Source: a virus
Virus record (IMG/VR): IMGVR_UViG_3300020467_000025
Location: 1 to 31,894 of that record
DNA length: 31,894 nucleotides
Reading direction: 5' to 3' (one strand)
This document shows, one piece after another, positions 23,804 through 30,691 of this stretch; position 1 is the stretch's first letter, and the number at the start of each line of letters is the position of its first letter. The notes below the pieces were generated by a model. It did no database searches and was not told where the DNA came from. It saw only the letters and a list, made by a program, of their open reading frames with translations. A program made the position numbers and the translations under genes.

Positions 23804-24720
23804 TAGTCTTCGTTAGCAAGGGCAGCGAAGTAGGATAAATCAGGTGAATCACCTGCCTCTTCAACTTCCTTTATCTTAGCACCAAAACCTGACTTTGTGG
23901 GTGCAGGAGGGTCCGCTTTGACAACTGGACTAGTAAGAGGAGCTAGTTCTTCGTCCTCTTCATTAGTTTGTACTACAGGTCTTGTTGACTTGTTAAGCAC
24001 AATATTCAAACGTGATGATAAATCCTCATAGGACTTGAAATTCTTAAGGTCAGTAAACTCTTTAAGAGAGTACTGTGACTTCCACACTTTCTCAAGTGCA
24101 TCATCTTCCAATCCACCTAACACTGAGGGTGAGTCAAACTCACTCTTATCATAGTTCCAGTATCCACCAATGGTCTGAATCTTGATCTTGAAGTTAGCAC
24201 CCTTCCATAGGTCGAAAGGATTGATTGGAGTTTCATCTTCAAACTGCGGTTGCATCGCTGATGCAATCTTGTCATGAATTTTCTTACCATACTTATATAA
24301 GAATACTTTACCTTCATTTTCTGGATGAAGTTGATCCTTTACAACATAGATGTTACTGTAATAAGAAAGCTTACGCTTTTGCTTACGTGCAGTATCTTTA
24401 TCTGCGTCTAGTCCACTATTCCATAGTGTCCTATTTAATTCACCTACAGGATCCTTTTGGTTAAGTGTGGTAAGAGAATTCTCTATGTACCAACCACCTG
24501 GTCCTTGAAATGCATGACTCCATACCTGTGCCCAAGGGAGATCTTCTCCATCTGGCTCTGGTAGGAAACGGATAACAGCATAACCGTTACCACTTTTATC
24601 TACCTCTGGTTTCCAGAGTCTTTCGTCTGGACCCCTTCCTTGAGGCTTGGAAAGGTTTTCTATCTGTTGTGTAAGCTTGGCAAATTTACCTGACTTACTC
24701 TTTAGACTTGCAAATGACAT
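23803..24720 (-). CDS. gp32: Single-stranded DNA-binding protein gp32
   Basis: A 305-aa protein aligning with T4 gp32 over its core: GNGYAVIRFLPEP, PWAQVWSHAF, GGWYIENSL, KLSYYSNIYVVKD, PENEGKVFLYKYGKKIHDKI, LWKGANFKIKIQTIGGYWNYDKSEF and LKNFKSYEDLSSRLN. The N-terminus has the basic SLKSKSGKFAKL. The C-terminus is acidic and ends with a conserved-type tip DSPDLSYFAALANED, used for partner proteins. At the T4 zinc site the histidine is kept (H69), but the three cysteines are replaced by S82, V92 and L95. The protein coats ssDNA in replication and recombination. It follows the DUF1825-like gene by a 56-nt leader with a hairpin, and SD CGGAGAC precedes the ATG. Confidence 0.93.
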   Translation of the reverse strand: MSFASLKSKSGKFAKLTQQIENLSKPQGRGPDERLWKPEVDKSGNGYAVIRFLPEPDGEDLPWAQVWSHAFQGPGGWYIENSLTTLNQKDPVGELNRTLWNSGLDADKDTARKQKRKLSYYSNIYVVKDQLHPENEGKVFLYKYGKKIHDKIASAMQPQFEDETPINPFDLWKGANFKIKIQTIGGYWNYDKSEFDSPSVLGGLEDDALEKVWKSQYSLKEFTDLKNFKSYEDLSSRLNIVLNKSTRPVVQTNEEDEELAPLTSPVVKADPPAPTKSGFGAKIKEVEEAGDSPDLSYFAALANED

Positions 24721-24752
24721 TCGTATTTGTCTCCGAATTTGTATTGTGATAT

Positions 24753-24793
24753 TGCTACTGGATTATAGTAGCATAGTTATTTAGGCTTGTCAA
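24753..24793 (-). promoter_or_regulatory. gp32 leader: hairpin and candidate promoter
   Basis: On the minus strand TGCTACT (24773-24767 read downward... 24759-24753 on the other arm AGTAGCA) forms a 7-bp hairpin with a 7-nt loop, ahead of an AU-rich leader and the Shine-Dalgarno sequence. A TTGACA (24793-24788) and a TATAAT (24767-24762, inside the hairpin) are present but spaced by 20 nt, longer than usual. In T4 the gp32 leader carries an autoregulatory structure; by analogy this hairpin plus AU-rich stretch may be an operator. Only the sequence elements are observed. Confidence 0.4.
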
Positions 24794-25142
24794 CACCCTC
24801 ATCTTTAAGATCTTTTCTCCACTGACGTAGTTTTGTTTCCATCTGATCTAGTACCATATTGAGGTTAAGACCACCACTATACTCGGTGGACATCATCTCA
24901 ATTCTATTCTTTATTTCTTTTGCTGAGTCATCATCCTGTAACTCATTAGCTGCTAATTGTAACCGTGCATAGAATACTTTTTGCTTCGCTACTAACTCTA
25001 ATGTCTTCTCGATGTGCTCAAGTCTCTCATGTGGATTGAATTCCTTTAAACCAGAAGACATCTTCAAGAGTTCAGTATAACACTCTTGTATTGACTCTAG
25101 TTCCTCTTGCACTACTTCTGATTGAAAGAAATTGTCATTCAT
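24777..25142 (-). CDS. DUF1825-like protein, 121 aa
   Basis: Starts MNDNFFQSEVVQEELESIQECYTELL, close to the cyanobacterial DUF1825 opening FFxSEIVQEE...Y..L. The rest is all helical, with heptad-like charge (HERLEHIEKTLELVAKQKVFYARLQLA) and a C-terminal DQMETKLRQWRKDL helix. DUF1825 is mainly a cyanobacterial family, so this may be host-derived. It lies between gp33 and gp32 (ATGA overlap with gp33), a place where T4 keeps replication and transcription factors. Function unknown; a helical adaptor is an inference. Confidence 0.72.
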   Translation of the reverse strand: MNDNFFQSEVVQEELESIQECYTELLKMSSGLKEFNPHERLEHIEKTLELVAKQKVFYARLQLAANELQDDDSAKEIKNRIEMMSTEYSGGLNLNMVLDQMETKLRQWRKDLKDEGVDKPK

Positions 25143-25384
25143 AGGTTTAAAATGCCTTTACTTGTCCTTTTAATGTAGTTTAATTGTTGTGCGTCCCATT
25201 TGATCTTGTCTTTTAATGGTTTAGAGATCAGTTTACCTACTGTCTCCACCTCAATCTCAAACTCTTCACATACTGAGGCTACACCCTCGATATAATTTAT
25301 AAGACCATTACTGTCCTTTACCCTGTCCTCAACGAGCGAGGTGAATTTACCTTGTGTCATAAATTTCTCTTCAATTTCTTTCAT
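25139..25384 (-). CDS. gp33: Late transcription coactivator gp33
   Basis: An 81-aa protein: EKFMTQGKFTSLVEDRVKD, then GLINYIEGVASVCEEFEIEVETVGKLISKPLKDKIKWDAQQLNYIKR. This matches the phage late-transcription coactivator pattern (small, helical, 'YIEAI...CEE..IE.E.VGKLIS..LKDKI..EAQ.LN'). In T4, gp33 links RNA polymerase, the gp55 late sigma factor and the gp45 clamp. It would serve the TATAAATA promoters found in this window. It overlaps genes on both sides by ATGA, and sits next to gp32 as in T4. Confidence 0.8.
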   Translation of the reverse strand: MKEIEEKFMTQGKFTSLVEDRVKDSNGLINYIEGVASVCEEFEIEVETVGKLISKPLKDKIKWDAQQLNYIKRTSKGILNL

Positions 25385-26010
25385 TGTATAACCTGAATGT
25401 TAAGGTGGGATACACCACTTGAGTTGATGATCCCTGTCGGGAACCAATTTGCTGCTACTGTTATTCTATCACAAGTACCATTGTTAGGGGTAGCTCTGTG
25501 TCTAATAGTAGGTGGAAAAACCATATACCTACCAGGTACAGTTGGTTCTTCATGAGTTAGATTAAATTTATCATCCCAGTCCTTAGAATTAAAGGGCCAG
25601 ATGTTACTCTTATCATAATATGGGTTAGGATAATACCACTTAGTAGTACCACTATTACCCGATACAAAGTAATTACTACTCATGAAACAGTTGGAATGAG
25701 TATGGTCGTAAAACCAATCACCTTTTTTATTTAGATTTGCCCATGCAGCATTACATACCAATTTATTCGGTATACCCATCTCATCACACACTTCGGCCAT
25801 GCAGTCTTGCATCCAGTCGAAAAGATAGGCGAGGTCTGGGTTCTTATAGAGGTCACTACCTCCTTGACCATCAAGACTAACACCTTCCCAAATTAGATTG
25901 GTGTCATTCTCTCTCCAAGGTAGGAGTGTAAGTATCTTAGCAATCTCCTCAATCTTGTCTGGATTAATATCAAACTTAAAGAAAGGGATACCTAATACTT
26001 CCTGCTTCAT
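25381..26010 (-). CDS. Putative 2OG-Fe(II) oxygenase, 209 aa
   Basis: Starts MKQEVLGIPFFKFDINPDKI. Conserved features of the superfamily: WANLNKKGDWFYDHTHSNCFMSSNYFVSG with ligands H103/H105, then PGRYMVFPPTIRHRATPN with H171, and CDRITVAANW with R182, which would hold 2-oxoglutarate. The N-terminal part (WRENDTNLIWEGVSLDGQGGSDL) matches the start of the same family in phages. It differs clearly from the 223-aa oxygenase at 12 kb. It overlaps the exonuclease gene and gp33 by ATGA, so it belongs to the replication/transcription cluster. Substrate unknown; nucleic acid or protein hydroxylation are open choices. Confidence 0.82.
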   Translation of the reverse strand: MKQEVLGIPFFKFDINPDKIEEIAKILTLLPWRENDTNLIWEGVSLDGQGGSDLYKNPDLAYLFDWMQDCMAEVCDEMGIPNKLVCNAAWANLNKKGDWFYDHTHSNCFMSSNYFVSGNSGTTKWYYPNPYYDKSNIWPFNSKDWDDKFNLTHEEPTVPGRYMVFPPTIRHRATPNNGTCDRITVAANWFPTGIINSSGVSHLNIQVIQ

Positions 26011-26675
26011 GCTACAGTTTTCTCATTGTGATAGTCTCTTATCCAATCAATAAGAGTGTCTATGTATGGTATTTTATCATACTTTTCTACCACTTGCATG
26101 CTTCCGTCTTCTGCTACTGATATTGTAACAAGTTTGTCAACCTCTACACCAGTCTGCTCGTAATACATGTAAGCATACGCTGCTTCTTGGACAAAGAACT
26201 TATCAAGGTGCTCTTCCTTTTTAAGATTCTTTGTGGTCTTGAAATCTATTATAGCAAGCTCCCTATCAAACTCAGCAATAGCATCAACACGACCAGCCAG
26301 AAATAAATTACGAGAAAAAAGAGGGGCTTCAATAGCATGAATATTATTAATCCTATCAAGAGTCTCACGAGCAGACCTAAAAAGGTATGTGGGAAGACCC
26401 TCGCTCTTCTTATCTTCTTCCAATTCATTTTTAAGATACTTCTCCACTAAGTTATGGTACTGTGTGCCTCGCCATGCAGATGATCGTCTGATCTTTTCTG
26501 CTTCAGCAAATCCAATACGCTTCTGCCATGCTAGTATACCATGCTTCGATTGGTTTCCACACACTGTGGTGACACTAGGACACCATCTGTCATCTATCTT
26601 ATAGAATCTTCCAGAGTCAAGAGTCCTACTCTCAACCTCCTCAAGAGGTTTAGCAGGACCAACATAATTAAACAT
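26007..26675 (-). CDS. PD-(D/E)XK family exonuclease
   Basis: A 222-aa protein with the RecB/Cas4-like nuclease pattern: a histidine in WRGTQYHNLVEKYL (H74), a D in FLAGRVDAIAEF (D131), then IIDFKTTK (D144, K146) and the late helix QEAAYAYMYYEQ. Four to five catalytic positions of the fold are thus present. The N-terminal region has RWCPSVTTV. Proteins of this kind occur in many T4-like cyanophages and are usually called exonucleases; likely work is DNA end processing in recombination or host DNA breakdown. It overlaps phoH (stop and start share one base) and the oxygenase. Confidence 0.85.
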   Translation of the reverse strand: MFNYVGPAKPLEEVESRTLDSGRFYKIDDRWCPSVTTVCGNQSKHGILAWQKRIGFAEAEKIRRSSAWRGTQYHNLVEKYLKNELEEDKKSEGLPTYLFRSARETLDRINNIHAIEAPLFSRNLFLAGRVDAIAEFDRELAIIDFKTTKNLKKEEHLDKFFVQEAAYAYMYYEQTGVEVDKLVTISVAEDGSMQVVEKYDKIPYIDTLIDWIRDYHNEKTVA

Positions 26676-27433
26676 TAATCAAATCCCATTTCATGTTTGC
26701 AGATGAGGTAGTCTCGTATGAAACCAGACCTCACGATATCATTGATACCGAACTCAGTGCAAGTGAATGACTCCATTGCCTGAGTGATCTTCATAAAGTC
26801 TAGCACACCAGTCCTCTCATGTGACTTAACGAGGTCAGACTGTGTGTAATCTCCAGAAAATATGATTCTACTATCCTGACCAACACGAGTGACAATACTG
26901 TCTAACTCATGGAAGTTTAGGTTAGAGAACTCATCTACTATTATAATGGCTCTGTCAAGTGTTATGCCACGCAAGAAAGAAGTAGACCAAAAATCTATTG
27001 ATCCTTGGTTTCTTAGGTTTTCATATAATACTTTGAATGCTCCCTCATCAGGCATGTTAAACATATATCGTACCATATGTTTGTAAGGGATCTGATAGAG
27101 ACAAGACTTGTCTTCCTCATCACCTGGTAGGAATCCGATCTCTCTTGTAGGGACAAGAGACCTGACAATATATACTCTATCATAAGGAGAAGATGGTTCC
27201 AATACTGCCTGTAATGCTAGGTAGAGACTGATAAATGTCTTACCTGTACCTGCTGACCCATGTAGTACTAGATTCTGGCCACTCTTGAACGCAGCGAAGA
27301 CATCTTCTTGACTGGGTGTCAAAGGTTCGATGACCCTGAGATGCTCAAGGTTGATGGGTGGTTTTCTCTTCATTGCTCTTGACACAGTACCGTTTCCGTT
27401 ACCGTTACCATTCTTCCTTTTCTTTACTGCCAT
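26675..27433 (-). CDS. phoH: PhoH-family ATPase
   Basis: A 252-aa protein with a Walker A motif GSAGTGKT (residues 59-66) and Walker B RAIIIVDEF (161-169, DE at 167-168). PhoH blocks PLTPSQEDVFAAF before the P-loop, DRVYIVRSLVPTREIGFLPG after it and RIIFSGDYTQSD later are all visible. PhoH is common in marine phages; it belongs to the P-loop helicase-like ATPases and may act on RNA or in phosphate-related stress; its phage role is unresolved. The N-terminus has a basic leader with an Asn-Gly run (NGNGNGNG) coded by a short DNA repeat. It follows the 76-aa gene with a two-base gap. Confidence 0.93.
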   Translation of the reverse strand: MAVKKRKNGNGNGNGTVSRAMKRKPPINLEHLRVIEPLTPSQEDVFAAFKSGQNLVLHGSAGTGKTFISLYLALQAVLEPSSPYDRVYIVRSLVPTREIGFLPGDEEDKSCLYQIPYKHMVRYMFNMPDEGAFKVLYENLRNQGSIDFWSTSFLRGITLDRAIIIVDEFSNLNFHELDSIVTRVGQDSRIIFSGDYTQSDLVKSHERTGVLDFMKITQAMESFTCTEFGINDIVRSGFIRDYLICKHEMGFD

Positions 27434-27435
27434 AG

Positions 27436-27666
27436 TTAAGTAAACCTCGAAAGGTTAGCACGTGGGTGTTTCTCTTGGACTTTACTCATTACTTCTTTAA
27501 ATCCATCCGATTGCTTCGGATCTCCGTATGTTATTCCACCAGTCCCTTCAGACCAGTCTTTATCCCATTCGGGATTGTCCTTCCTCCACTGATCGTAAGA
27601 GGACATAGACATAGAGAGTTCTTTTTTCTCTCCTGTATCTTTATTTATGACAGGGTATGTTGGCAT
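27436..27666 (-). CDS. Small conserved-type protein, 76 aa
   Basis: I take the ATG at 27666, which overlaps the thyX stop (TAATG) and gives MPTYPVINKDTGEKKELSMS; an in-frame ATG six codons upstream is less likely. SSYDQWRKDNPEWDKDWSEG follows, and a Lys-rich C-terminus (SKVQEKHPRANLSRFT). The opening MPTYP.IN..TGE...SM with DQWKKDNP.W is a pattern I recall from short phage proteins found near thyX/phoH-type genes. It may be a small adaptor protein; the function is unknown. Confidence 0.75.
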   Translation of the reverse strand: MPTYPVINKDTGEKKELSMSMSSYDQWRKDNPEWDKDWSEGTGGITYGDPKQSDGFKEVMSKVQEKHPRANLSRFT

Positions 27667-28373
27667 TAGTCTATTCGTAAACAAGGTTGTAAGTCATCCC
27701 ACCCATCGTAGCGACAGTCACAGTCGTCTTCTACTTGGGGACACCAGTCCAATGCCTTAGCAATGGTTGGGAAGTTGCAGATGAAGTGGTCACGACATAG
27801 GTTTGCTATGTCCATGTGTTCCTTCTGTGTACCGTTAGCAGTACGTAACTGTATGTAGTGCATCCATGACCTAGCACTGCCAGTCATGTAGATCCTAGTT
27901 GGTGTTGCTAGGGGGAGAACAAACCTCGCACACTCCTTCGCAATGCCCTTAGATAGAAGGTCATTGTATAAGTCCATCCCTTCTTTGAAATATTGCGAAA
28001 TTCGGCCTTGTAAGTACGCCTTCTCGGTTTCTGCGATGTCATCTATACTATTCTGTCTATTCTTATCATCCTGTCTTCTAAGGTCAGGTACCTCTGGTTG
28101 ATCAAGTAGATTAGTGTCAGCATATCTCTGACTAAACTCTTGGAATGTAAATGATCTATGCCTTAGTATCTGTGCTGCAATACCACGTGTCGTATTAATC
28201 TCCAACGTCATGTGTGCTTGCTCAAAGATAGACCAGTGTCCATGCTTGATACAATACGCTAGTAGTTTATCTACCTTTGGATTGTCTTGATTATTTGGAT
28301 TGGATACTCTTGCAACATATCCAATAGTTTTTTCTGCGTCAGGTGTGACGCTCACTAAACATACTTTAGTCAT
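27666..28373 (-). CDS. thyX: Flavin-dependent thymidylate synthase ThyX
   Basis: A 235-aa protein with the ThyX signature RHRSFTFQEFS (residues 71-81), fitting RHRx7S, followed by QRYAD. The N-terminal region VSVTPDAEKTIGYVARVS, the helix LLAYCIKHGHWSIFEQAHMTLEI and the C-terminal SARSWMHYIQLRTANGTQKE are also typical. It makes dTMP from dUMP using FAD, NADPH and methylene-tetrahydrofolate, so it supports phage DNA synthesis. The ATG overlaps the small membrane protein upstream by eight bases, and the stop overlaps the next gene. Together with pyrE it forms a nucleotide supply pair. Confidence 0.95.
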   Translation of the reverse strand: MTKVCLVSVTPDAEKTIGYVARVSNPNNQDNPKVDKLLAYCIKHGHWSIFEQAHMTLEINTTRGIAAQILRHRSFTFQEFSQRYADTNLLDQPEVPDLRRQDDKNRQNSIDDIAETEKAYLQGRISQYFKEGMDLYNDLLSKGIAKECARFVLPLATPTRIYMTGSARSWMHYIQLRTANGTQKEHMDIANLCRDHFICNFPTIAKALDWCPQVEDDCDCRYDGWDDLQPCLRID

Positions 28374-28533
28374 TCCAATGCCTGATTACTCCGCTAATAA
28401 TAAAACAATTAGTAATGAGATAAGTGAGAAAGATGCCAGATCGTACAAGCAATACAAGATTATCATACCGCTTCGTCGATTCATCAGAGAACGAACCCAA
28501 CGCATACTTCCATACCCTCCACCATCTAGTCAT
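28366..28533 (-). CDS. Small single-pass membrane protein, 55 aa
   Basis: The ATG at 28533 lies eight bases inside the end of the 81-aa gene, and the TAA overlaps the thyX start (ATGACTAA). The product begins MTRWWRVWKYALGSFSDEST and has one hydrophobic helix at about residues 27-50 (LVLLVRSGIFLTYLITNCFI). The aromatic N-terminus RWWRVWKYALGSFSDE and the TNCFI in the helix recur in tiny cyanophage proteins as I recall. The exact fit into the 150-nt gap between two genes, with overlaps at both ends, is strong support that it is real. Function unknown. Confidence 0.8.
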   Translation of the reverse strand: MTRWWRVWKYALGSFSDESTKRYDNLVLLVRSGIFLTYLITNCFIISGVIRHWND

Positions 28534-28771
28534 ACTTCCTCAATAATATTCTTGAGACTATATAGAGTCCCATTGCTGACCAGTAACCTAGGGTTGCTAG
28601 TCCAAATATACCTGGAATACATGCATTCCATACTAACATAAGAACCAAAGGTGATAGAGTTAGGTTAGCGATTGCTTGCACAGCTTGCTTACCAAGCTCC
28701 TGATTCTTCTCTTCTTCTGTCATTTCCTCGACAGGTTTGTTTGCCTTCCGAGGGTCAAAATATACTGTCAT
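28526..28771 (-). CDS. Small membrane protein with two helices, 81 aa
   Basis: Starts MTVYFDPRKANKPVEEM. An acidic N-terminal half (EEEKNQELGKQ) is followed by two hydrophobic segments at about residues 38-58 and 60-77 (SPLVLMLVWNACIPGIFG, YWSAMGLYIVSRIL) and a short basic end RKYD. The topology would be a hairpin in the inner or thylakoid membrane. It overlaps pyrE by ATGA and the 55-aa membrane protein by eight bases, so the two small membrane proteins are cotranslated. No family name is known to me. Confidence 0.78.
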   Translation of the reverse strand: MTVYFDPRKANKPVEEMTEEEKNQELGKQAVQAIANLTLSPLVLMLVWNACIPGIFGLATLGYWSAMGLYIVSRILLRKYD

Positions 28772-29316
28772 TCTATAATGTCCTCCAACTTAAATATTGA
28801 TACAAATTCTAGATCATTATCCTTCCATGTCTTATGATCTTCCATCCTATCAACGATAGCAACGACACGGTTAACAATATAACCTGCCTTGCGTAGCACT
28901 CTGACTGCCTGCATTGCACTACTACCTGTGGTAGTGACATCTTCTAGGACTGTTACAACTGATCCTTCGGGTGGTTTATTACCCTCAATGTATTCTTTTG
29001 TACCATATCCCTTGGCATTCTTTCTAACAATTAAAGCATCGATGTGCTTGTTACCTGTGTAGTATGCCTTCTGTGCTACACCACAGACTAATGGGTCTGC
29101 TCCTAGTGTCAGTCCACCCACTGCTACTGCATCAGGATCAATCAAGTCGATCATTAGATGTGATAGAAGTGCGTTACCTTCACACGATAGAGTCACAGGC
29201 TTACAGTTGACGTAATGGTGTGACTTCTGTCCAGATGATAGAAAATATTCCCCATATCTATATGCTCTCTCCTTCAGTAGATGAAGTAGAGTTGATCTAT
29301 GCTTATCTTCTGTCAT
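28768..29316 (-). CDS. pyrE: Orotate phosphoribosyltransferase PyrE
   Basis: A 182-aa protein; bacterial PyrE is about 210 aa. The PRPP-binding motif VTVLEDVTTTGSS is at residues 121-133, with the flanking GYGTKEYIEG loop (about 103-112) and the N-terminal YRYGEYFLSSGQKSHHYVNCK that contacts orotate. LTLGADPLVCGVA is the conserved strand-helix before the flexible loop. It converts orotate and PRPP into OMP in pyrimidine synthesis. pyrE is a known auxiliary gene in marine cyanophages. It overlaps the neighbours by ATGA at both ends. With thyX close by, it suggests extra supply of pyrimidine nucleotides. Confidence 0.93.
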   Translation of the reverse strand: MTEDKHRSTLLHLLKERAYRYGEYFLSSGQKSHHYVNCKPVTLSCEGNALLSHLMIDLIDPDAVAVGGLTLGADPLVCGVAQKAYYTGNKHIDALIVRKNAKGYGTKEYIEGNKPPEGSVVTVLEDVTTTGSSAMQAVRVLRKAGYIVNRVVAIVDRMEDHKTWKDNDLEFVSIFKLEDIIE

Positions 29317-29627
29317 TTCTTTTTCTTTTTTGGTTTAGGAAGTGTAGTCAAAGGATTATTATACATGCCTGGTTGTCTGGTGCCCTTGGTATAGGACATC
29401 TTCTGCATGCAGTCACCAAACATATCATAGTAGGTGTCAAAGATTCCAACAGATTCACCCATTACTATGTCAAACCATGTATCATCCTTCACCTTTAATT
29501 CTAGCAGATATGCATTAGTTGGCAACGTCTTATCGTTAGCTGCATCAGGTGTGCATCCAGTCTTAATGATGGAGCAACCCTGTCCTGCTTCATTAATCTG
29601 AAGGATCTGCTCTTCAGTTAACTTCAT
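29313..29627 (-). CDS. Hypothetical protein, 104 aa, with a poly-lysine tail
   Basis: Starts MKLTEEQILQINEAGQGC and has four cysteines spread through the chain. DTWFDIVMGESVGIFDTYYDMFGDCMQKM in the middle looks like a helical domain, and the C-terminus PKPKKKKK is very basic, which suggests nucleic acid or RNA contact. It overlaps the DUF6433-like gene upstream and pyrE downstream by ATGA. I do not recognise a family. Confidence 0.72.
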   Translation of the reverse strand: MKLTEEQILQINEAGQGCSIIKTGCTPDAANDKTLPTNAYLLELKVKDDTWFDIVMGESVGIFDTYYDMFGDCMQKMSYTKGTRQPGMYNNPLTTLPKPKKKKK

Positions 29628-30064
29628 CTACCTCTGCCACCCCATTCTATAGAAGGGAATGCTTCTTGCACTGTTGCTTTAGTGATTCTATATCTCTTAT
29701 GCAACGACTTGTTAATTGCTTTTACTACTACCTCTGCTTCACTCTCATGAAGTCCTTCTAGTAGTTGTATAAACATACTCTCTATCTTCATAGGTTTCAG
29801 TGCATCATCACCACCCTTAAAGAATCGATAGAGTTTCTTAGACTCCTTCTCTAATAGTGTATGCTCTGTGCCTTTTGGTGCCTCATTCTTGCGGTAAGGT
29901 ACGTCCTCACCTAATGGGACACGTGCTTCTAAACTCTCGTCGAAGTTCATAATGAAGACAGATCGTAGTCCAGGAGTATTGTTATCCTGTAGGATCTTTA
30001 TCTTCTGTGCTTTCGTCTTGGCATTGTGAGCCTTCTGAAGCACCTCAGAAATCATAAGTCTCAT
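29624..30064 (-). CDS. Conserved cyanophage-type protein (DUF6433-like), 146 aa
   Basis: Starts MRLMISEVLQKAHNAKTKAQKIKILQDNNTP. The opening helix with KxxKxxxLxxN and the region SVFIMNFDESLEARVPLGEDVPYRKNEAPKG with the later FFKGGDDALKPMKIESMFIQLLEGLHESEAE are very regular in T4-like cyanophages; I think it matches DUF6433, but I cannot verify the number. Met4 is an alternative start. The protein is soluble and mostly helical. It lies two bases after the 80-aa membrane protein gene and overlaps the next gene by ATGA. Function unknown. Confidence 0.75.
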   Translation of the reverse strand: MRLMISEVLQKAHNAKTKAQKIKILQDNNTPGLRSVFIMNFDESLEARVPLGEDVPYRKNEAPKGTEHTLLEKESKKLYRFFKGGDDALKPMKIESMFIQLLEGLHESEAEVVVKAINKSLHKRYRITKATVQEAFPSIEWGGRGR

Positions 30065-30066
30065 AG

Positions 30067-30309
30067 TTACTCAGTCTCGTCATCATACATTGTATCATCT
30101 TCGTCATGAATACGCAAGTATAGTAACTCACTAGGGTCAACAGGTCCATCATCGGTCTGCATCTCAGGATGCATAACGATTGCGGCATACTCTGCGTCCT
30201 CTCTCCATGTATCAAAGACATCCTTTAGGTTCCATGATAGCACAAAACCTAATAAAAAACTACCTATTGTTAGGAAGAAAGCAATGTACATGAATGACAT
30301 GTCGGACAT
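30067..30309 (-). CDS. Small single-pass membrane protein, 80 aa
   Basis: Starts MSDMSFMYIAFFLTIGSFLL, with one helix at about residues 6-26, then a soluble, strongly acidic tail (QTDDGPVDPSELLYLRIHDEDDTMYDDETE). The Shine-Dalgarno sequence GGGAGA stands about eight bases before the ATG and supports the start. A 25-nt gap separates it from the AT-hook-like gene upstream, a longer gap than most here. It may recruit a cytoplasmic partner to a membrane, but this is an inference. Confidence 0.78.
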   Translation of the reverse strand: MSDMSFMYIAFFLTIGSFLLGFVLSWNLKDVFDTWREDAEYAAIVMHPEMQTDDGPVDPSELLYLRIHDEDDTMYDDETE

Positions 30310-30334
30310 AAGATTTCTCCCTTACTAATTTTTT

Positions 30335-30691
30335 TTATTTAGCAGATTTCTTAGGTCTGCCTGGTCTACGGTGTTCATAATATTCTTTAGCATCATTTAT
30401 AACCGTCTCGAAATATTTCCTGATCTTCCTTGCCTGTGGTTTAGGTACGTTACCATATGCCTCAGACATATACTTATCACGAGCAATGTATTGAGATAAC
30501 TCATCCACTACTTGTGTCAACTCAACCATAGAGGATGAGTCTATTAATTCTTTTGTTTGTTTGCGTGTCCACTTGTTGCCAGTTAGATACGACTTCATAT
30601 TAAAGAGGAACCTACCATTGAGCATCGCTTCATCGATTGCTCGATCAATAATAGTATAAAGCTCTTCGGAGTTGGGGTCCATGTATGTCAT
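30335..30691 (-). CDS. Helical protein with C-terminal AT-hook-like motif, 118 aa
   Basis: Starts MTYMDPNSEELYTIIDRAID. The body is all helical (SYLTGNKWTRKQTKELID, VVDELSQYIARDKYMSEAYG), and the C-terminus reads EHRRPGRPKKSAK, where the GRP core flanked by Arg/Lys is the AT-hook pattern for minor-groove binding. Such a small basic-tailed protein may bind AT-rich phage or host DNA. It overlaps the glutaredoxin by ATGA. Cyanophage relatives are known to me only as hypothetical proteins. Confidence 0.75.
   Translation of the reverse strand: MTYMDPNSEELYTIIDRAIDEAMLNGRFLFNMKSYLTGNKWTRKQTKELIDSSSMVELTQVVDELSQYIARDKYMSEAYGNVPKPQARKIRKYFETVINDAKEYYEHRRPGRPKKSAK

Noticed and set aside
27393-27420. 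Short GGTAAC-type tandem repeat coding Asn-Gly in PhoH
   Set aside because: Only about four copies; a possible length-variable linker but too short to call a repeat feature.
28300-28641. Plus-strand frame of 113 codons opposite thyX and the small membrane genes
   Set aside because: Three tightly overlapping minus-strand genes account for the region, and no plus-strand promoter is visible.
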